Assembly: GCF_000503215.1 (NCBI RefSeq)
Contig: NZ_KI628539.1
Coordinates: forward strand, 962,592-1,026,591
From: Pseudomonas canadensis
GTDB taxonomy: Bacteria > Pseudomonadota > Gammaproteobacteria > Pseudomonadales > Pseudomonadaceae
DNA length: 64,000 bases
Reading direction: 5' to 3'
Under the pieces are notes generated by a model. That model searched no databases. It worked only from the letters and a program-made list of their open reading frames with translations, and was not told where the DNA came from. A program made the position numbers and the translations under genes. Of the stretch, positions 9,420 to 17,801 are shown piece by piece (within the stretch, counting starts at the first letter, position 1; each line of letters begins with the position of its first letter).

Positions 9420-10814
9420 ATGGCTGTCTACAACTACGACGTGGTGGTACTGGGTTCCGGCCCGGCTGGAGAAGGTGCGGCGATGAACGCCGCGAAAGCA
9501 GGGCGCAAGGTGGCGATGGTCGATAGCCGTCGCCAGGTCGGCGGTAACTGCACCCACCTGGGCACCATCCCGTCCAAGGCCTTGCGTCACTCGGTGCGCC
9601 AGATCATGCAGTTCAACACCAACCCGATGTTCCGGGCCATTGGTGAGCCGCGCTGGTTCTCGTTCCCGGACGTGCTCAAGAGCGCCGAGAAAGTCATCTC
9701 CAAGCAAGTCGCCTCGCGTACCGGCTACTACGCCCGCAACCGCGTCGACCTGTTCTTCGGTACCGGCAGCTTCGCCGACGAGCAAACCATCGAAGTGGTC
9801 TGCCCCAATGGCGTGGTCGAGAAGCTGGTGGCCAAGCACATCATCATCGCCACCGGTTCACGCCCGTATCGCCCCGCGGACATCGATTTCCACCACCCGC
9901 GTATCTACGATAGCGACACCATCCTGAGCCTGGGCCACACCCCGCGCAAACTGATCATCTACGGCGCTGGTGTGATCGGCTGTGAATACGCCTCGATCTT
10001 CAGTGGCCTGGGTGTACTGGTCGAGCTGGTGGACAACCGCGACCAGTTGCTGAGCTTCCTCGACTCGGAAATCTCCCAGGCGTTGAGCTACCACTTCAGC
10101 AACAACAACATCACCGTGCGCCACAACGAAGAGTACGAGCGGGTCGAAGGCCTGGACAATGGGGTGATCCTGCACCTCAAGTCCGGCAAGAAGATCAAGG
10201 CCGATGCGTTGCTGTGGTGCAACGGCCGTACCGGCAACACCGACAAGCTGGGCATGGAAAACATCGGGGTCAAGGTCAACAGCCGTGGCCAGATCGAGGT
10301 GGACGAGAACTACCGCACCTGCGTGACCAACATCTACGGTGCCGGTGACGTGATCGGCTGGCCGAGCCTGGCCAGTGCCGCTCATGACCAGGGCCGTTCG
10401 GCCGCTGGCAGCATCGTCGACAATGGCAGCTGGCGCTACGTGAACGACGTGCCGACCGGGATCTACACGATTCCCGAGATCAGCTCGATCGGCAAGAACG
10501 AACACGAACTGACCAAGGCCAAGGTGCCTTACGAAGTGGGCAAGGCATTCTTCAAGAGCATGGCGCGTGCGCAGATCGCCGGTGAGCCGCAAGGCATGCT
10601 GAAGATCCTGTTCCACCGTGAAACCCTGGAAGTCCTCGGCGTGCATTGCTTCGGCTATCAGGCCTCGGAGATCGTGCACATCGGCCAGGCGATCATGAAC
10701 CAACCGGGTGAACTCAATACCCTGAAGTATTTCGTCAACACCACGTTCAACTACCCGACCATGGCAGAAGCCTATCGGGTAGCGGCCTACGACGGCCTCA
10801 ACCGGCTTTTTTGA
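9420..10814 (+). CDS. sthA: Soluble pyridine nucleotide transhydrogenase SthA
   Basis: 464-residue cytoplasmic flavoprotein that moves reducing equivalents between NADPH and NAD. It belongs to the dihydrolipoamide dehydrogenase family. The FAD-binding GSGPAGEGAA is near residue 13, followed by the position of the redox disulfide, which here reads GGNCTHLGTIPSKAL. The second cysteine is replaced by threonine, as is characteristic of SthA. A second Rossmann motif (IYGAGVIGCEYAS) binds the pyridine nucleotide, and IYGAGDVIGWP binds FAD. Length and motifs are complete. Its start has GAGGAG-like sequence just upstream (TGAGGAGTACGC). The adjacent gene order matches PA2991 to PA2989. Confidence 0.96.
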   Translation: MAVYNYDVVVLGSGPAGEGAAMNAAKAGRKVAMVDSRRQVGGNCTHLGTIPSKALRHSVRQIMQFNTNPMFRAIGEPRWFSFPDVLKSAEKVISKQVASRTGYYARNRVDLFFGTGSFADEQTIEVVCPNGVVEKLVAKHIIIATGSRPYRPADIDFHHPRIYDSDTILSLGHTPRKLIIYGAGVIGCEYASIFSGLGVLVELVDNRDQLLSFLDSEISQALSYHFSNNNITVRHNEEYERVEGLDNGVILHLKSGKKIKADALLWCNGRTGNTDKLGMENIGVKVNSRGQIEVDENYRTCVTNIYGAGDVIGWPSLASAAHDQGRSAAGSIVDNGSWRYVNDVPTGIYTIPEISSIGKNEHELTKAKVPYEVGKAFFKSMARAQIAGEPQGMLKILFHRETLEVLGVHCFGYQASEIVHIGQAIMNQPGELNTLKYFVNTTFNYPTMAEAYRVAAYDGLNRLF

Positions 10815-10818
10815 GCGG

Positions 10819-10848
10819 CTCCGGCCGGTGGCCTGAGCCGGCCGGGGA
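10819..10848. terminator. Hairpin between convergent sthA and glpQ
   Basis: CCGGCCGG at 10821-10828 pairs perfectly with CCGGCCGG at 10838-10845 across a 9-nt loop in the 42-bp gap between two convergent genes. No T run follows, so an intrinsic terminator is only a guess from position. Confidence 0.35.
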
Positions 10849-10856
10849 GACCGATT

Positions 10857-11579
10857 TCAGTAATTCCCGAGGGTGGCAGTGGCCAAACCGGGAAAGTCTG
10901 TAATCAGGCTATCTACGCCGAAGTCGGCGAGCCTGCGCATCAGCGCAGGTTCGTTGACGGTCCACACGGACACGTGCAAGCCCTGGCGCTGGGCTTTTTC
11001 CAGTCGCTCAGGGGTGCACAGCGTCCAGTTCAACGCCAGAATCTCACACCCGTAGTTTTGCGCGACCTTCAGCGGATCGAGCCAGGCGTATTCCGCCACC
11101 AGTCCGCGTGACAGGTCGGGAGTGAGTTCAACGGCGGCCTTCAGTACTTCCCGCGAACTTGAGGTCACGGTGACCTTGTCCATCAGCCCGAAACGCACGG
11201 CCATTTCACGAATCGCCAGCACGGTGGTGGCGGCGCGGGTGCGCGAGGCGCTTTTGACTTCCAGTTGCCAGTGATCGAAGTCGCACTTTTCGAACAGTTC
11301 TTCCAGACGCGGAATCGGGCACGGCTTGACCCAGCCCGGACCGCCTTTGCGTGCGTCCATCTTCACCAGGTCGGCCGCGGAATACTCGACGACTTTGCCG
11401 CGCCGGTCGGCGGTGCGCTTGAGGGTCGGGTCGTGGATGACCATGAGCTCGCCGTCCATGGACAAGTGCAAATCCAGTTCGCAACGGCGTACACCGTGCT
11501 TGAGGCACTCCTGGAAGCTGGTCAGGGTGTTTTCCGGTGCTTCGCCTTTGGCACCGCGGTGGCCGTAGATCAAGGTCAC
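10857..11579 (-). CDS. glpQ: Glycerophosphodiester phosphodiesterase
   Basis: 240-residue cytoplasmic-type GDPD that splits glycerophosphodiesters into sn-glycerol 3-phosphate and an alcohol. The N-terminus has the family signature YGHRGAKGEAPENTLTSF with catalytic His and Arg. Metal ligands follow in CELDLHLSMDG and the second catalytic His in VIHDPTL. The C-terminal VWTVNEP and DSLITDFPG motifs are present. There is no signal peptide, so it should act inside the cell, unlike the periplasmic GlpQ of E. coli; the symbol therefore marks the enzyme class (UgpQ is the closer analogue). It is convergent with sthA and followed upstream by a PilZ gene on the same strand. Confidence 0.88.
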   Translation of the reverse strand: MTLIYGHRGAKGEAPENTLTSFQECLKHGVRRCELDLHLSMDGELMVIHDPTLKRTADRRGKVVEYSAADLVKMDARKGGPGWVKPCPIPRLEELFEKCDFDHWQLEVKSASRTRAATTVLAIREMAVRFGLMDKVTVTSSSREVLKAAVELTPDLSRGLVAEYAWLDPLKVAQNYGCEILALNWTLCTPERLEKAQRQGLHVSVWTVNEPALMRRLADFGVDSLITDFPGLATATLGNY

Positions 11580-11623
11580 AGTTGCTCCTTCGCGCCAGGA
11601 TAGCTGGCGTAGTGAATACGAAT

Positions 11624-12202
11624 TCAGATGTCGTCGTTTTGTTCCCGTGCCAGGCGCCGTTCCTGGGCCTGTTTCTGCAGGATGTAGCGCGCCAGCAGTT
11701 GGCGTTGGGCGTCGGTCATGGCTTCGAATTCCGTGCCGACATCAAAGCCTGCGCCTTTGGGGTCGCAATGGGTGACCCGCGCGCGCAGCAGTAGGCCGAG
11801 CGCCTGGGGCATCAGCACCAGCTTGACCGCCAGGTGGGCGCCGGCCGGCAGGGGCGTGGGGTGTTGGAAGTCGATGCCACCTTCGGAAATGATCACCGGT
11901 TGCGGTGCGCCGACCTCATCCAGAAGGCCGCGCGCCATGATCTGGCTGAGCAGGTCCAGGCGTTTGTTCTGCACGCGCAGGAAGGCGGCGAGGGTGCGAT
12001 CCTTCTCGCTGAGCTGGCGCAGCAGGTGCTGGGCTTCGAATTCACTCAGGTGCAATTCACTGAGTAAATTGAACAGCGGAGAATCATCCAGCAACACTTC
12101 CTTGCTCGCTGCCTCGGGGGCAGACAGGCTTTTGATTTGAAGTGCGATCATGTCGTCGATACGGTAGTATTCGCGGCGTTCTTCTTCATCTAATGTCGAC
12201 AT
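11624..12202 (-). CDS. PilZ-domain cyclic-di-GMP-binding protein
   Basis: 192-residue cytoplasmic protein. The cyclic-di-GMP contact motif RREYYRID lies at residues 9-16. A helical middle part (LLSELHLSEFEAQHLLRQLS) precedes a PilZ barrel with the segment IISEGGIDF, a version of the D/N-x-S-x-x-G motif. The family binds cyclic-di-GMP and passes it to partner proteins. This one matches PA2989 by context, between glpQ and lolC. Output is unknown. It is divergent from lolC with a 94-bp spacer that must hold both promoters. Confidence 0.82.
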   Translation of the reverse strand: MSTLDEEERREYYRIDDMIALQIKSLSAPEAASKEVLLDDSPLFNLLSELHLSEFEAQHLLRQLSEKDRTLAAFLRVQNKRLDLLSQIMARGLLDEVGAPQPVIISEGGIDFQHPTPLPAGAHLAVKLVLMPQALGLLLRARVTHCDPKGAGFDVGTEFEAMTDAQRQLLARYILQKQAQERRLAREQNDDI

Positions 12203-12296
12203 GGCGAACCCCAGCTAGCGGTAATGGTCAGAGTGTAAAGCTGCTTACCAGACCCCGCCACCGGGACGTCTTCTTTTCCTCCGAACAAGCCCCGAC

Positions 12297-13547
12297 ATGT
12301 TCAGACCTCTCTTCGTATTTATTGGCACGCGTTATACCCGTGCAAAGCGTCGCAATCATTTTGTGTCGTTCATTTCCCTGACCTCGATGATCGGGCTCGC
12401 CTTGGGCGTGGTCGTGATGATCGTGGTGTTGTCGGTGATGAACGGCTTCGATCATGAGATGCGCACCCGCGTGCTGGGCATGGTGCCCCACGCGACCATC
12501 GAGGGCGATGCGCCCATCAGTGACTGGCAAAGCCTGGCCGACAAGGTCAAGCAGAATCCCAAGGTGCTGGCCGTCGCGCCATTCACTCAGATGCAGGGGT
12601 TGCTGACCAATGACGGCAAGGTGCAGAAGATCCTGCTCAATGCCATCGACCCGGCCCAGGAACGTAACGTCTCGATCATCGAAAAGTTCATGCTACAGGG
12701 CAAACTTGACGACCTGACGCCCGGCAGCTTTGGCATCGTCATCGGCGACAAGGCCGCTGCCAAGCTCGGCGTGGGCATCGGCGACAAGCTGACCTTCGTC
12801 GCGCCGGAAGTCACCGTGACCCCGGCGGGCATGTTCCCGCGCATGAAGCGCTTTACCGTGGTCGGCACTTTCCATGTCGGCGCCGGCGAAATCGACGGCT
12901 ACCTCGGCCTGACCAACCTCACCGACCTGGCGCGCCTGCATCGCTGGCAGCCGGACCAGGTGCAGGGCCTGCGCCTCAAGTTCGCCGACCTGTTCGATGC
13001 GCCGCGCGGCGCCTGGGAAATCGCCCAGCACCTGGGTGAAAGCCAGTACTATGCCCGCGACTGGACCCGTACCCACGGCAACCTGTACCAAGCCATCCGC
13101 ATGGAAAAAGCCATGATCGGCCTGCTGTTGCTGCTGATCGTCGCCGTGGCTGCCTTCAACATCATCTCCACGCTAGTGATGGTGGTGAACGACAAGAAGG
13201 GCGATATCGCCATCCTGCGCACTCTCGGCGCCACGCCGGGGCAGATCATGGCGATCTTCATGGTGCAAGGCACCGTGATCGGTGTGGTCGGCACCTTGAT
13301 CGGTACGGCGGTGGGCATTCTTGCCGCGCTGAACGTCAGTGCCGCCATCGCCGGCCTCGAAACCCTGATCGGCCACAAGTTTCTCAACGCTGACGTCTAC
13401 TTCATCGACTACTTGCCGTCCCAGGTTCAGGCCCAGGACGTGTTGATGGTAGGCGGCGCTGCGTTGGTCCTGAGTTTCCTTGCCACCCTGTATCCAGCCT
13501 GGCGCGCGGCACGTACCCAGCCAGCACAGGCCTTACGTTATGAGTGA
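12297..13547 (+). CDS. lolC: Lipoprotein-releasing ABC transporter permease LolC
   Basis: 416-residue inner-membrane subunit of LolCDE, which extracts outer-membrane lipoproteins from the inner membrane and hands them to LolA. One membrane segment near residues 22-45 is followed by a large periplasmic domain, then three C-terminal segments (LLLLLIVAVAAFNIISTLVMVV and two further ones), ending QPAQALRYE. The periplasmic loop APEVTVTPAGMFPRMKRF resembles the LolA-binding Hook of E. coli LolC, while the C-terminal FIDYLPSQVQ resembles LolE. It overlaps the lolD reading frame at its stop. The second permease 750 bp downstream is a close paralogue. Confidence 0.92.
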   Translation: MFRPLFVFIGTRYTRAKRRNHFVSFISLTSMIGLALGVVVMIVVLSVMNGFDHEMRTRVLGMVPHATIEGDAPISDWQSLADKVKQNPKVLAVAPFTQMQGLLTNDGKVQKILLNAIDPAQERNVSIIEKFMLQGKLDDLTPGSFGIVIGDKAAAKLGVGIGDKLTFVAPEVTVTPAGMFPRMKRFTVVGTFHVGAGEIDGYLGLTNLTDLARLHRWQPDQVQGLRLKFADLFDAPRGAWEIAQHLGESQYYARDWTRTHGNLYQAIRMEKAMIGLLLLLIVAVAAFNIISTLVMVVNDKKGDIAILRTLGATPGQIMAIFMVQGTVIGVVGTLIGTAVGILAALNVSAAIAGLETLIGHKFLNADVYFIDYLPSQVQAQDVLMVGGAALVLSFLATLYPAWRAARTQPAQALRYE

Positions 13548-13554
13548 ATCGGGC

Positions 13555-14238
13555 ATGAGTGAAAAAGCAATCCTGAGCTGCCGCGACCTGGGCAAATCCT
13601 ACGAGGAAGGCCCGGAGTCGGTGGTGGTGCTGTCCAACCTGCAACTTGAGCTGCACCCAGGCGAGCGCGTGGCGATCGTCGGCAGCTCCGGTTCCGGCAA
13701 AAGTACCTTGCTGAACCTGCTGGGCGGCCTTGATACGCCGTCCCAGGGCAGCGTGTGGCTGGCCGGTGAAGAGCTGTCGGCCCTCGGTGAAAAGGCTCGC
13801 GGTCAACTGCGTAACCGTTCGCTGGGTTTTGTATACCAGTTCCACCACCTGTTGCCGGAGTTCACCGCCCTGGAAAACGTGTGCATGCCGCTGCTGATCG
13901 GCAAGACCGCGATCCCGGAAGCCCGCCAGCGCGCTAAAGCACTGCTGGAGCGCGTCGGCCTCGGCCATCGCCTGGAGCATAAACCAGCTGAATTGTCCGG
14001 CGGCGAGCGCCAGCGTGTGGCCATCGCCCGCGCTTTGGTGAACAACCCAGGGCTGGTGATGCTCGATGAGCCGACCGGCAACCTCGACTCCCACACCGCC
14101 CAGGGCATCAAGGACTTGATGCTGGAACTGAGCACCCAGATGCGCACTGCGTTCCTCGTCGTGACCCATGACATGAGCATGGCCCGCCAGATGGACCGTG
14201 TGCTGCACCTGCAGGAAGGTCATCTGGTCGCCATCTGA
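13555..14238 (+). CDS. lolD: Lipoprotein-releasing ABC transporter ATPase LolD
   Basis: 227-residue ATPase of the Lol exporter. Walker A GSSGSGKST lies near residue 42, the signature LSGGERQR near 147 and Walker B LVMLDEPTGNLD near 167, followed by the H-loop VVTHD. The segment QFHHLLPEFTALENV is typical of LolD. The start MSEKAILSC at 13555 gives the length of P. aeruginosa LolD as I recall it. The ATG at 13540 would add five codons and overlap the lolC stop; neither has a strong ribosome site, so translational coupling is likely. It sits between the two permease genes. Confidence 0.93.
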   Translation: MSEKAILSCRDLGKSYEEGPESVVVLSNLQLELHPGERVAIVGSSGSGKSTLLNLLGGLDTPSQGSVWLAGEELSALGEKARGQLRNRSLGFVYQFHHLLPEFTALENVCMPLLIGKTAIPEARQRAKALLERVGLGHRLEHKPAELSGGERQRVAIARALVNNPGLVMLDEPTGNLDSHTAQGIKDLMLELSTQMRTAFLVVTHDMSMARQMDRVLHLQEGHLVAI

Positions 14239-14246
14239 CCCGTTTC

Positions 14247-14278
14247 AAGCCCGGTGTTTCAAGCGCTGGGCTTTTTCA
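14247..14278 (+). terminator. Possible attenuator between lolD and lolE
   Basis: AAGCCC at 14247-14252 can pair with GGGCTT at 14268-14273, followed by TTTCATTTTTTC. The stem is short and the T run interrupted. It lies in the only real gap of the operon and might reduce read-through into the second permease. Confidence 0.3.
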
Positions 14279-14299
14279 TTTTTTCAACGGTGCCCGCGA

Positions 14300-15544
14300 A
14301 TGTTCAGACCGTTATCGATTTTCATCGGCACGCGCTATACCCGCGCCAAGCGCCGCAACCGTTTTGTCTCGTTTATCTCGATGACCTCGATGATCGGCCT
14401 CGCCTTGGGCGTGTTGGCGATGATCGTGGTGTTGTCGGTGATGAACGGCTTCCAGCGCGAAATGAGCTCGCGCATCCTTGGCATGGTGCCTCACGCCACT
14501 ATCGTCGGCGTGAACCCGATTGACGATTGGCAGCCGGTGGCTGCTGCCGCGATGAAGAATCCGGAAGTGACTGCCGCCGTACCTTTCACGCAGATGGACG
14601 GCATGTTCTCCTACAAAGGCGCGATGCAGCCGATTGAGATCAGCGGCATCGACCCGGCGCAGGAAGGCAAGGTGTCGATCGTGGCCCAGCACATCGTGCG
14701 CGGCAGTCTGGAAGACTTGAAGCCTGGCGAGTTTGGCGTGGTCATCGGCGACATCACCGCGCGCCGCTTTCGTCTGAATGTGGGCGATAAAGTGACCCTG
14801 ATCGTGCCGGAAATCAGCACTGCACCGGGCGGTATCACCCCGCGCATGCAACGCTTGAACGTGGTGGGCATCTTCAAGGTCGGCGCCGAGCTGGATGGCT
14901 CCATGGCGATGATCCACATGGCCGACGCCGCAGAGATCCAGCATTGGCAGCCGAACCAGGTGCAAAGCGTGCGCCTGGCGGTGAAAGACCTGTACGCGGC
15001 CCCCAAGGTCTCGTCGGACGTCGCCGCCAGCCTGGGCACTGCCTACAAGCCTGACGACTGGACCCACACCCAGGGCAGCCTGTTCAGCGCGATGAAGATG
15101 GAAAAGACCATGATCGGCCTGTTGTTGCTGATGATCGTCGCCGTGGCCGCGTTCAACATCATCGCGACCTTGATCATGGTGGTGAACGACAAGGGCGCGG
15201 ACATCGCTATTTTGCGCACCATCGGCGCGACGCCCCGGCAGATCATGGCGATCTTCATGGTGCAGGGCACAGTGATCGGTATCGTCGGCACCTTGATCGG
15301 CGGCGTATTGGGCGTGATTGCCGCGCTGAACGTGAGTGAGCTGGTGGGCTGGGTCGAGCGGGTCACCGGGCAGCATATCTTCAGTTCGGACGTGTACTTC
15401 GTCAGCAACCTGCCTTCGGAGCTGCAGGGTGGGGATGTGCTGCTGATCTGCACGGCCGGGTTTGTGTTGAGCTTTCTGGCGACGCTGTATCCGGCGTATC
15501 GGGCGGCGAAGATTGAGCCGGCGCATGCCCTGAGATATTCGTAA
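14300..15544 (+). CDS. lolE: Lipoprotein-releasing ABC transporter permease LolE-type
   Basis: 414-residue second permease of LolCDE, closely similar to LolC upstream (both begin with MFRP and RYTRAKRRN). It has one N-terminal and three C-terminal membrane segments around a periplasmic domain. It carries a loop VPEISTAPGGITPRMQRLN, again like the LolC Hook, and the LolE-like VSNLPSELQ near the C-terminus. The ATG at 14300 is chosen because it aligns with the LolC start; longer upstream readings run back into lolD. The operon ends in a REP palindrome. Which permease is functionally LolC or LolE cannot be settled from sequence alone. Confidence 0.9.
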   Translation: MFRPLSIFIGTRYTRAKRRNRFVSFISMTSMIGLALGVLAMIVVLSVMNGFQREMSSRILGMVPHATIVGVNPIDDWQPVAAAAMKNPEVTAAVPFTQMDGMFSYKGAMQPIEISGIDPAQEGKVSIVAQHIVRGSLEDLKPGEFGVVIGDITARRFRLNVGDKVTLIVPEISTAPGGITPRMQRLNVVGIFKVGAELDGSMAMIHMADAAEIQHWQPNQVQSVRLAVKDLYAAPKVSSDVAASLGTAYKPDDWTHTQGSLFSAMKMEKTMIGLLLLMIVAVAAFNIIATLIMVVNDKGADIAILRTIGATPRQIMAIFMVQGTVIGIVGTLIGGVLGVIAALNVSELVGWVERVTGQHIFSSDVYFVSNLPSELQGGDVLLICTAGFVLSFLATLYPAYRAAKIEPAHALRYS

Positions 15545-15558
15545 GCCTTTAGACCGCT

Positions 15559-15623
15559 ATCGCCGGCAAGCCGGCTCCTACATTGGATTGCGTGTTACCT
15601 GTAGGAGCCGGCTTGCCGGCGAT
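15559..15623. repeat. REP doublet, GCCGGCAAGCCGGC class
   Basis: Perfect 24-bp inverted arms ATCGCCGGCAAGCCGGCTCC... at 15559-15582 and its complement at 15600-15623 lie between the convergent lolE and the sensor kinase gene. Confidence 0.85.
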
Positions 15624-15628
15624 GGCGC

Positions 15629-16969
15629 CTATGCGGGCAACTCAATGACAAATCTTGTCCACCCCGCCTCAGATTCACCATAAATCCTCCCCCCATGCGC
15701 CCGCACAATCGACTGGGTAATCGCCAGTCCAAGCCCCGCATGCTCACTGCTGCCTTCATGGCGCGCCGGGTCCGCCCGGTAGAACCGGTCAAACAACCTC
15801 GGCAGCAACTCCGCTGCAATACCATCGCCGGTGTTTTCCACTGAAAGCCTCACCCCATCCTCTATCCGCACACGCACTTCGCCACCCGGCGGAGTAAACC
15901 GCAACGCGTTATCCAGCAAGTTTGACAAGGCCCGGCGCAACATCCCGCGATCACCCACCGTAATGGCCGCGCCCTCGCGAACCAGGCTGACCTGCCCGTC
16001 TTCCGCCAGCAGTGCAAAAAACTCCAGTAGCGCGTCCACTTCATCCGCCAGCACCAAGGTTTCGCGCTTGGGCATCAGCAGGCCGTGATCCGCCTTGGCC
16101 AGGTACAACATGTCATTGACCAGTTGTGCCATCCATTGCAGCTCTTCCAGGTTGCTGTGCAATGCCTCGCGGTAATCCTCCAACGGCCGCGGCTGGGTAA
16201 GGATGACCTGGGTCTGGGTCAGCAGGTTTGACAGGGGCGTGCGTAGTTCGTGGGCGATGTCGGCGGAAAACGCCGAAAGGCGCTGGAAGGCGTCGTCCAG
16301 TCGTCCGAGCATGGCGTTGAAGGCCTGGGCCAGGTCGGCCAGTTCCGTGGGCATTTCCTGTTGAGGCAAACGTTGGGTCAAGGAGTGGGCCGACACGCTC
16401 GCGGCCACTTCGCCCATGCGCCGCAGTGGCCGCAACCCGCTGCGGGCGGCCCAGGCGCCGAGCAGGGCGGTCGCCAGGGCTGACAGGCCCACGGTGAGCC
16501 AGATCAGGTGCTGCATGCGCTGCAAAAAGTGCTGATGGTGAGTAATGTCGAGCATCAAGCTCAGTTGCGGTGAGTCGGGTTGGCCTGCCCTCAACGGCGC
16601 GTTGTAGACCCGGTAGTCGGTGTCGGCGTTTTGCAGGCTGTGCAGGCCGGGCGCGTCGGGCAAGGTCACGCTTGGCGCATCGTCCAGCCAGCGTTGGCCG
16701 GCGGCGGTGATGCGCAGGGTAAGGTCGGGCTGGCGGCTGAGTTCGGTGCGCAATTGCGCTTCACGCCGGGCGAAGGCCTCCGGCGAGTCGACGCCCTGTA
16801 AGGTGCTGCGCAGCGCCACCAGCTTGCTGTCGAGTTGTTGCTGGTCCAGCTCAATGAAGTGCGCCTCGCTCGCGCGATTGAACAGCACACCGGCGATCAG
16901 CGACACCACCGCGGTGCAGGCGGCAAACAGCAGCGCCAGGCGGCTGGCCAGGGACAGGCGTTTGATCAA
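15629..16969 (-). CDS. copS: Heavy-metal (copper) sensor histidine kinase CopS/CusS type
   Basis: 446-residue inner-membrane kinase. A membrane segment near residues 10-30 and a second near 170-190 enclose a periplasmic sensor. A HAMP domain follows, then the phospho-acceptor HELRTPLSNLL near residue 240, the N box NLLDNALRFTPPG, and G boxes VENTGDGIA and GLGLAITQSIV. All catalytic motifs are intact. The start is a TTG at 16969 (L-I-K-R-L) that overlaps the stop codon of the regulator gene, giving translational coupling. An open frame continues far upstream but only as the shadow of the regulator. The adjacent cupredoxin gene and a CusR-like box argue for copper sensing, as in PA2810 of P. 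aeruginosa. Confidence 0.88.
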   Translation of the reverse strand: MIKRLSLASRLALLFAACTAVVSLIAGVLFNRASEAHFIELDQQQLDSKLVALRSTLQGVDSPEAFARREAQLRTELSRQPDLTLRITAAGQRWLDDAPSVTLPDAPGLHSLQNADTDYRVYNAPLRAGQPDSPQLSLMLDITHHQHFLQRMQHLIWLTVGLSALATALLGAWAARSGLRPLRRMGEVAASVSAHSLTQRLPQQEMPTELADLAQAFNAMLGRLDDAFQRLSAFSADIAHELRTPLSNLLTQTQVILTQPRPLEDYREALHSNLEELQWMAQLVNDMLYLAKADHGLLMPKRETLVLADEVDALLEFFALLAEDGQVSLVREGAAITVGDRGMLRRALSNLLDNALRFTPPGGEVRVRIEDGVRLSVENTGDGIAAELLPRLFDRFYRADPARHEGSSEHAGLGLAITQSIVRAHGGRIYGESEAGWTRFVIELPA

Positions 16970-17646
16970 TTGACGCGCTCCTCCAGCACATAACCCATGC
17001 CGCGTACGGTGTGGATCAGCTTGTTGGGGAAGTTGTCGTCGACTTTCAGACGCAGGCGGCGGATCGCCACTTCGATGATGTTGGTGTCGCTGTCGAAGTT
17101 CATGTCCCACACCTGGGAGGCGATCAGCGATTTGGGCAGCACTTCGCCTTGGCGGCGCAGCAGCAGTTCCAGCAGGGAAAACTCCTTGGCGGTCAGGTCG
17201 ATGCGCTGGCCGTCCCGCTCGACACGGCGACGGATCAGGTCCAGGCGCAGATCGGCCAGTTGCAACGCGGTTTCCTGCGGTGTGCTGCTGCCACGGCGCA
17301 GTAGGGTGCGCACGCGGGCTAATAATTCGGAAAACGCGAAGGGCTTGACCAGATAATCGTCGGCGCCCAGCTCCAGGCCATGCACGCGGTCTTCCACGGC
17401 GTCGCGGGCGGTGAGGAACAGCACCGGAATGTCCATGCCGGCACTGCGCACGGCCTGGAGGATCTGCCAACCGTCGCGGCCCGGCAGCATCACGTCGAGG
17501 ATCAACAGGTCGTAGTCGCCGGTCAAAGCGAGGTGCTGGCCGCTGGTGCCGTCGGCCACCAGTTCGGTGGTAAAGCCCGCCTCGGCCAGGCCCTGGCGCA
17601 GGTAGTGGCCGGTTTTGGGTTGGTCTTCGACGATCAGCAGTTTCAT
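16966..17646 (-). CDS. copR: Copper response regulator CopR/CusR type
   Basis: 226-residue OmpR-family regulator. The receiver domain has acidic residues VEDQ at 7-8, the phospho-acceptor Asp51 in LILDVMLPGRDGW and Lys in the segment DDYLVKPFAFSEL. The winged-helix domain includes ELLLRRQGEVLPKSLI and the C-terminal GMGYVLEERVN. It is divergent from a cupredoxin gene, and the shared 155-bp spacer has a TGACAA-N2-TTGTAAT palindrome of the CusR/CopR type. It should activate copper tolerance genes when CopS detects copper. Its final TGA overlaps the TTG start of copS. Confidence 0.9.
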   Translation of the reverse strand: MKLLIVEDQPKTGHYLRQGLAEAGFTTELVADGTSGQHLALTGDYDLLILDVMLPGRDGWQILQAVRSAGMDIPVLFLTARDAVEDRVHGLELGADDYLVKPFAFSELLARVRTLLRRGSSTPQETALQLADLRLDLIRRRVERDGQRIDLTAKEFSLLELLLRRQGEVLPKSLIASQVWDMNFDSDTNIIEVAIRRLRLKVDDNFPNKLIHTVRGMGYVLEERVN

Positions 17647-17709
17647 GGGCGGCTCTTGGCAACGGTGGACGACGGCTTTATACCTTGAGTGCCAGGGCGG
17701 GGGAGCAAC

Positions 17710-17725
17710 CTGACAAAGTTGTAAT
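17710..17725. promoter_or_regulatory. CusR/CopR-type operator
   Basis: CTGACAAAGTTGTAAT is a near-palindrome (TGACAA, two bases, TTGTAAT) closely like the E. coli CusR box TGACAANNTTGTCAT. It lies between copR and the divergent cupredoxin gene, 64 bp from one start and 77 bp from the other, so it may control both. Confidence 0.6.
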
Positions 17726-17801
17726 CTAGCAGTCAGCTAGCTGGCAGCGGCGCAATCTTAGAGTGCTGCCCAAGCTGTTCCTATATTTCTGGAGAAGACC
17801 G

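Noticed and set aside
17629..17801. A search for ptrA, expected from P. aeruginosa gene order
   Set aside because: The spacer is too short and no open frame of fitting length starts there.
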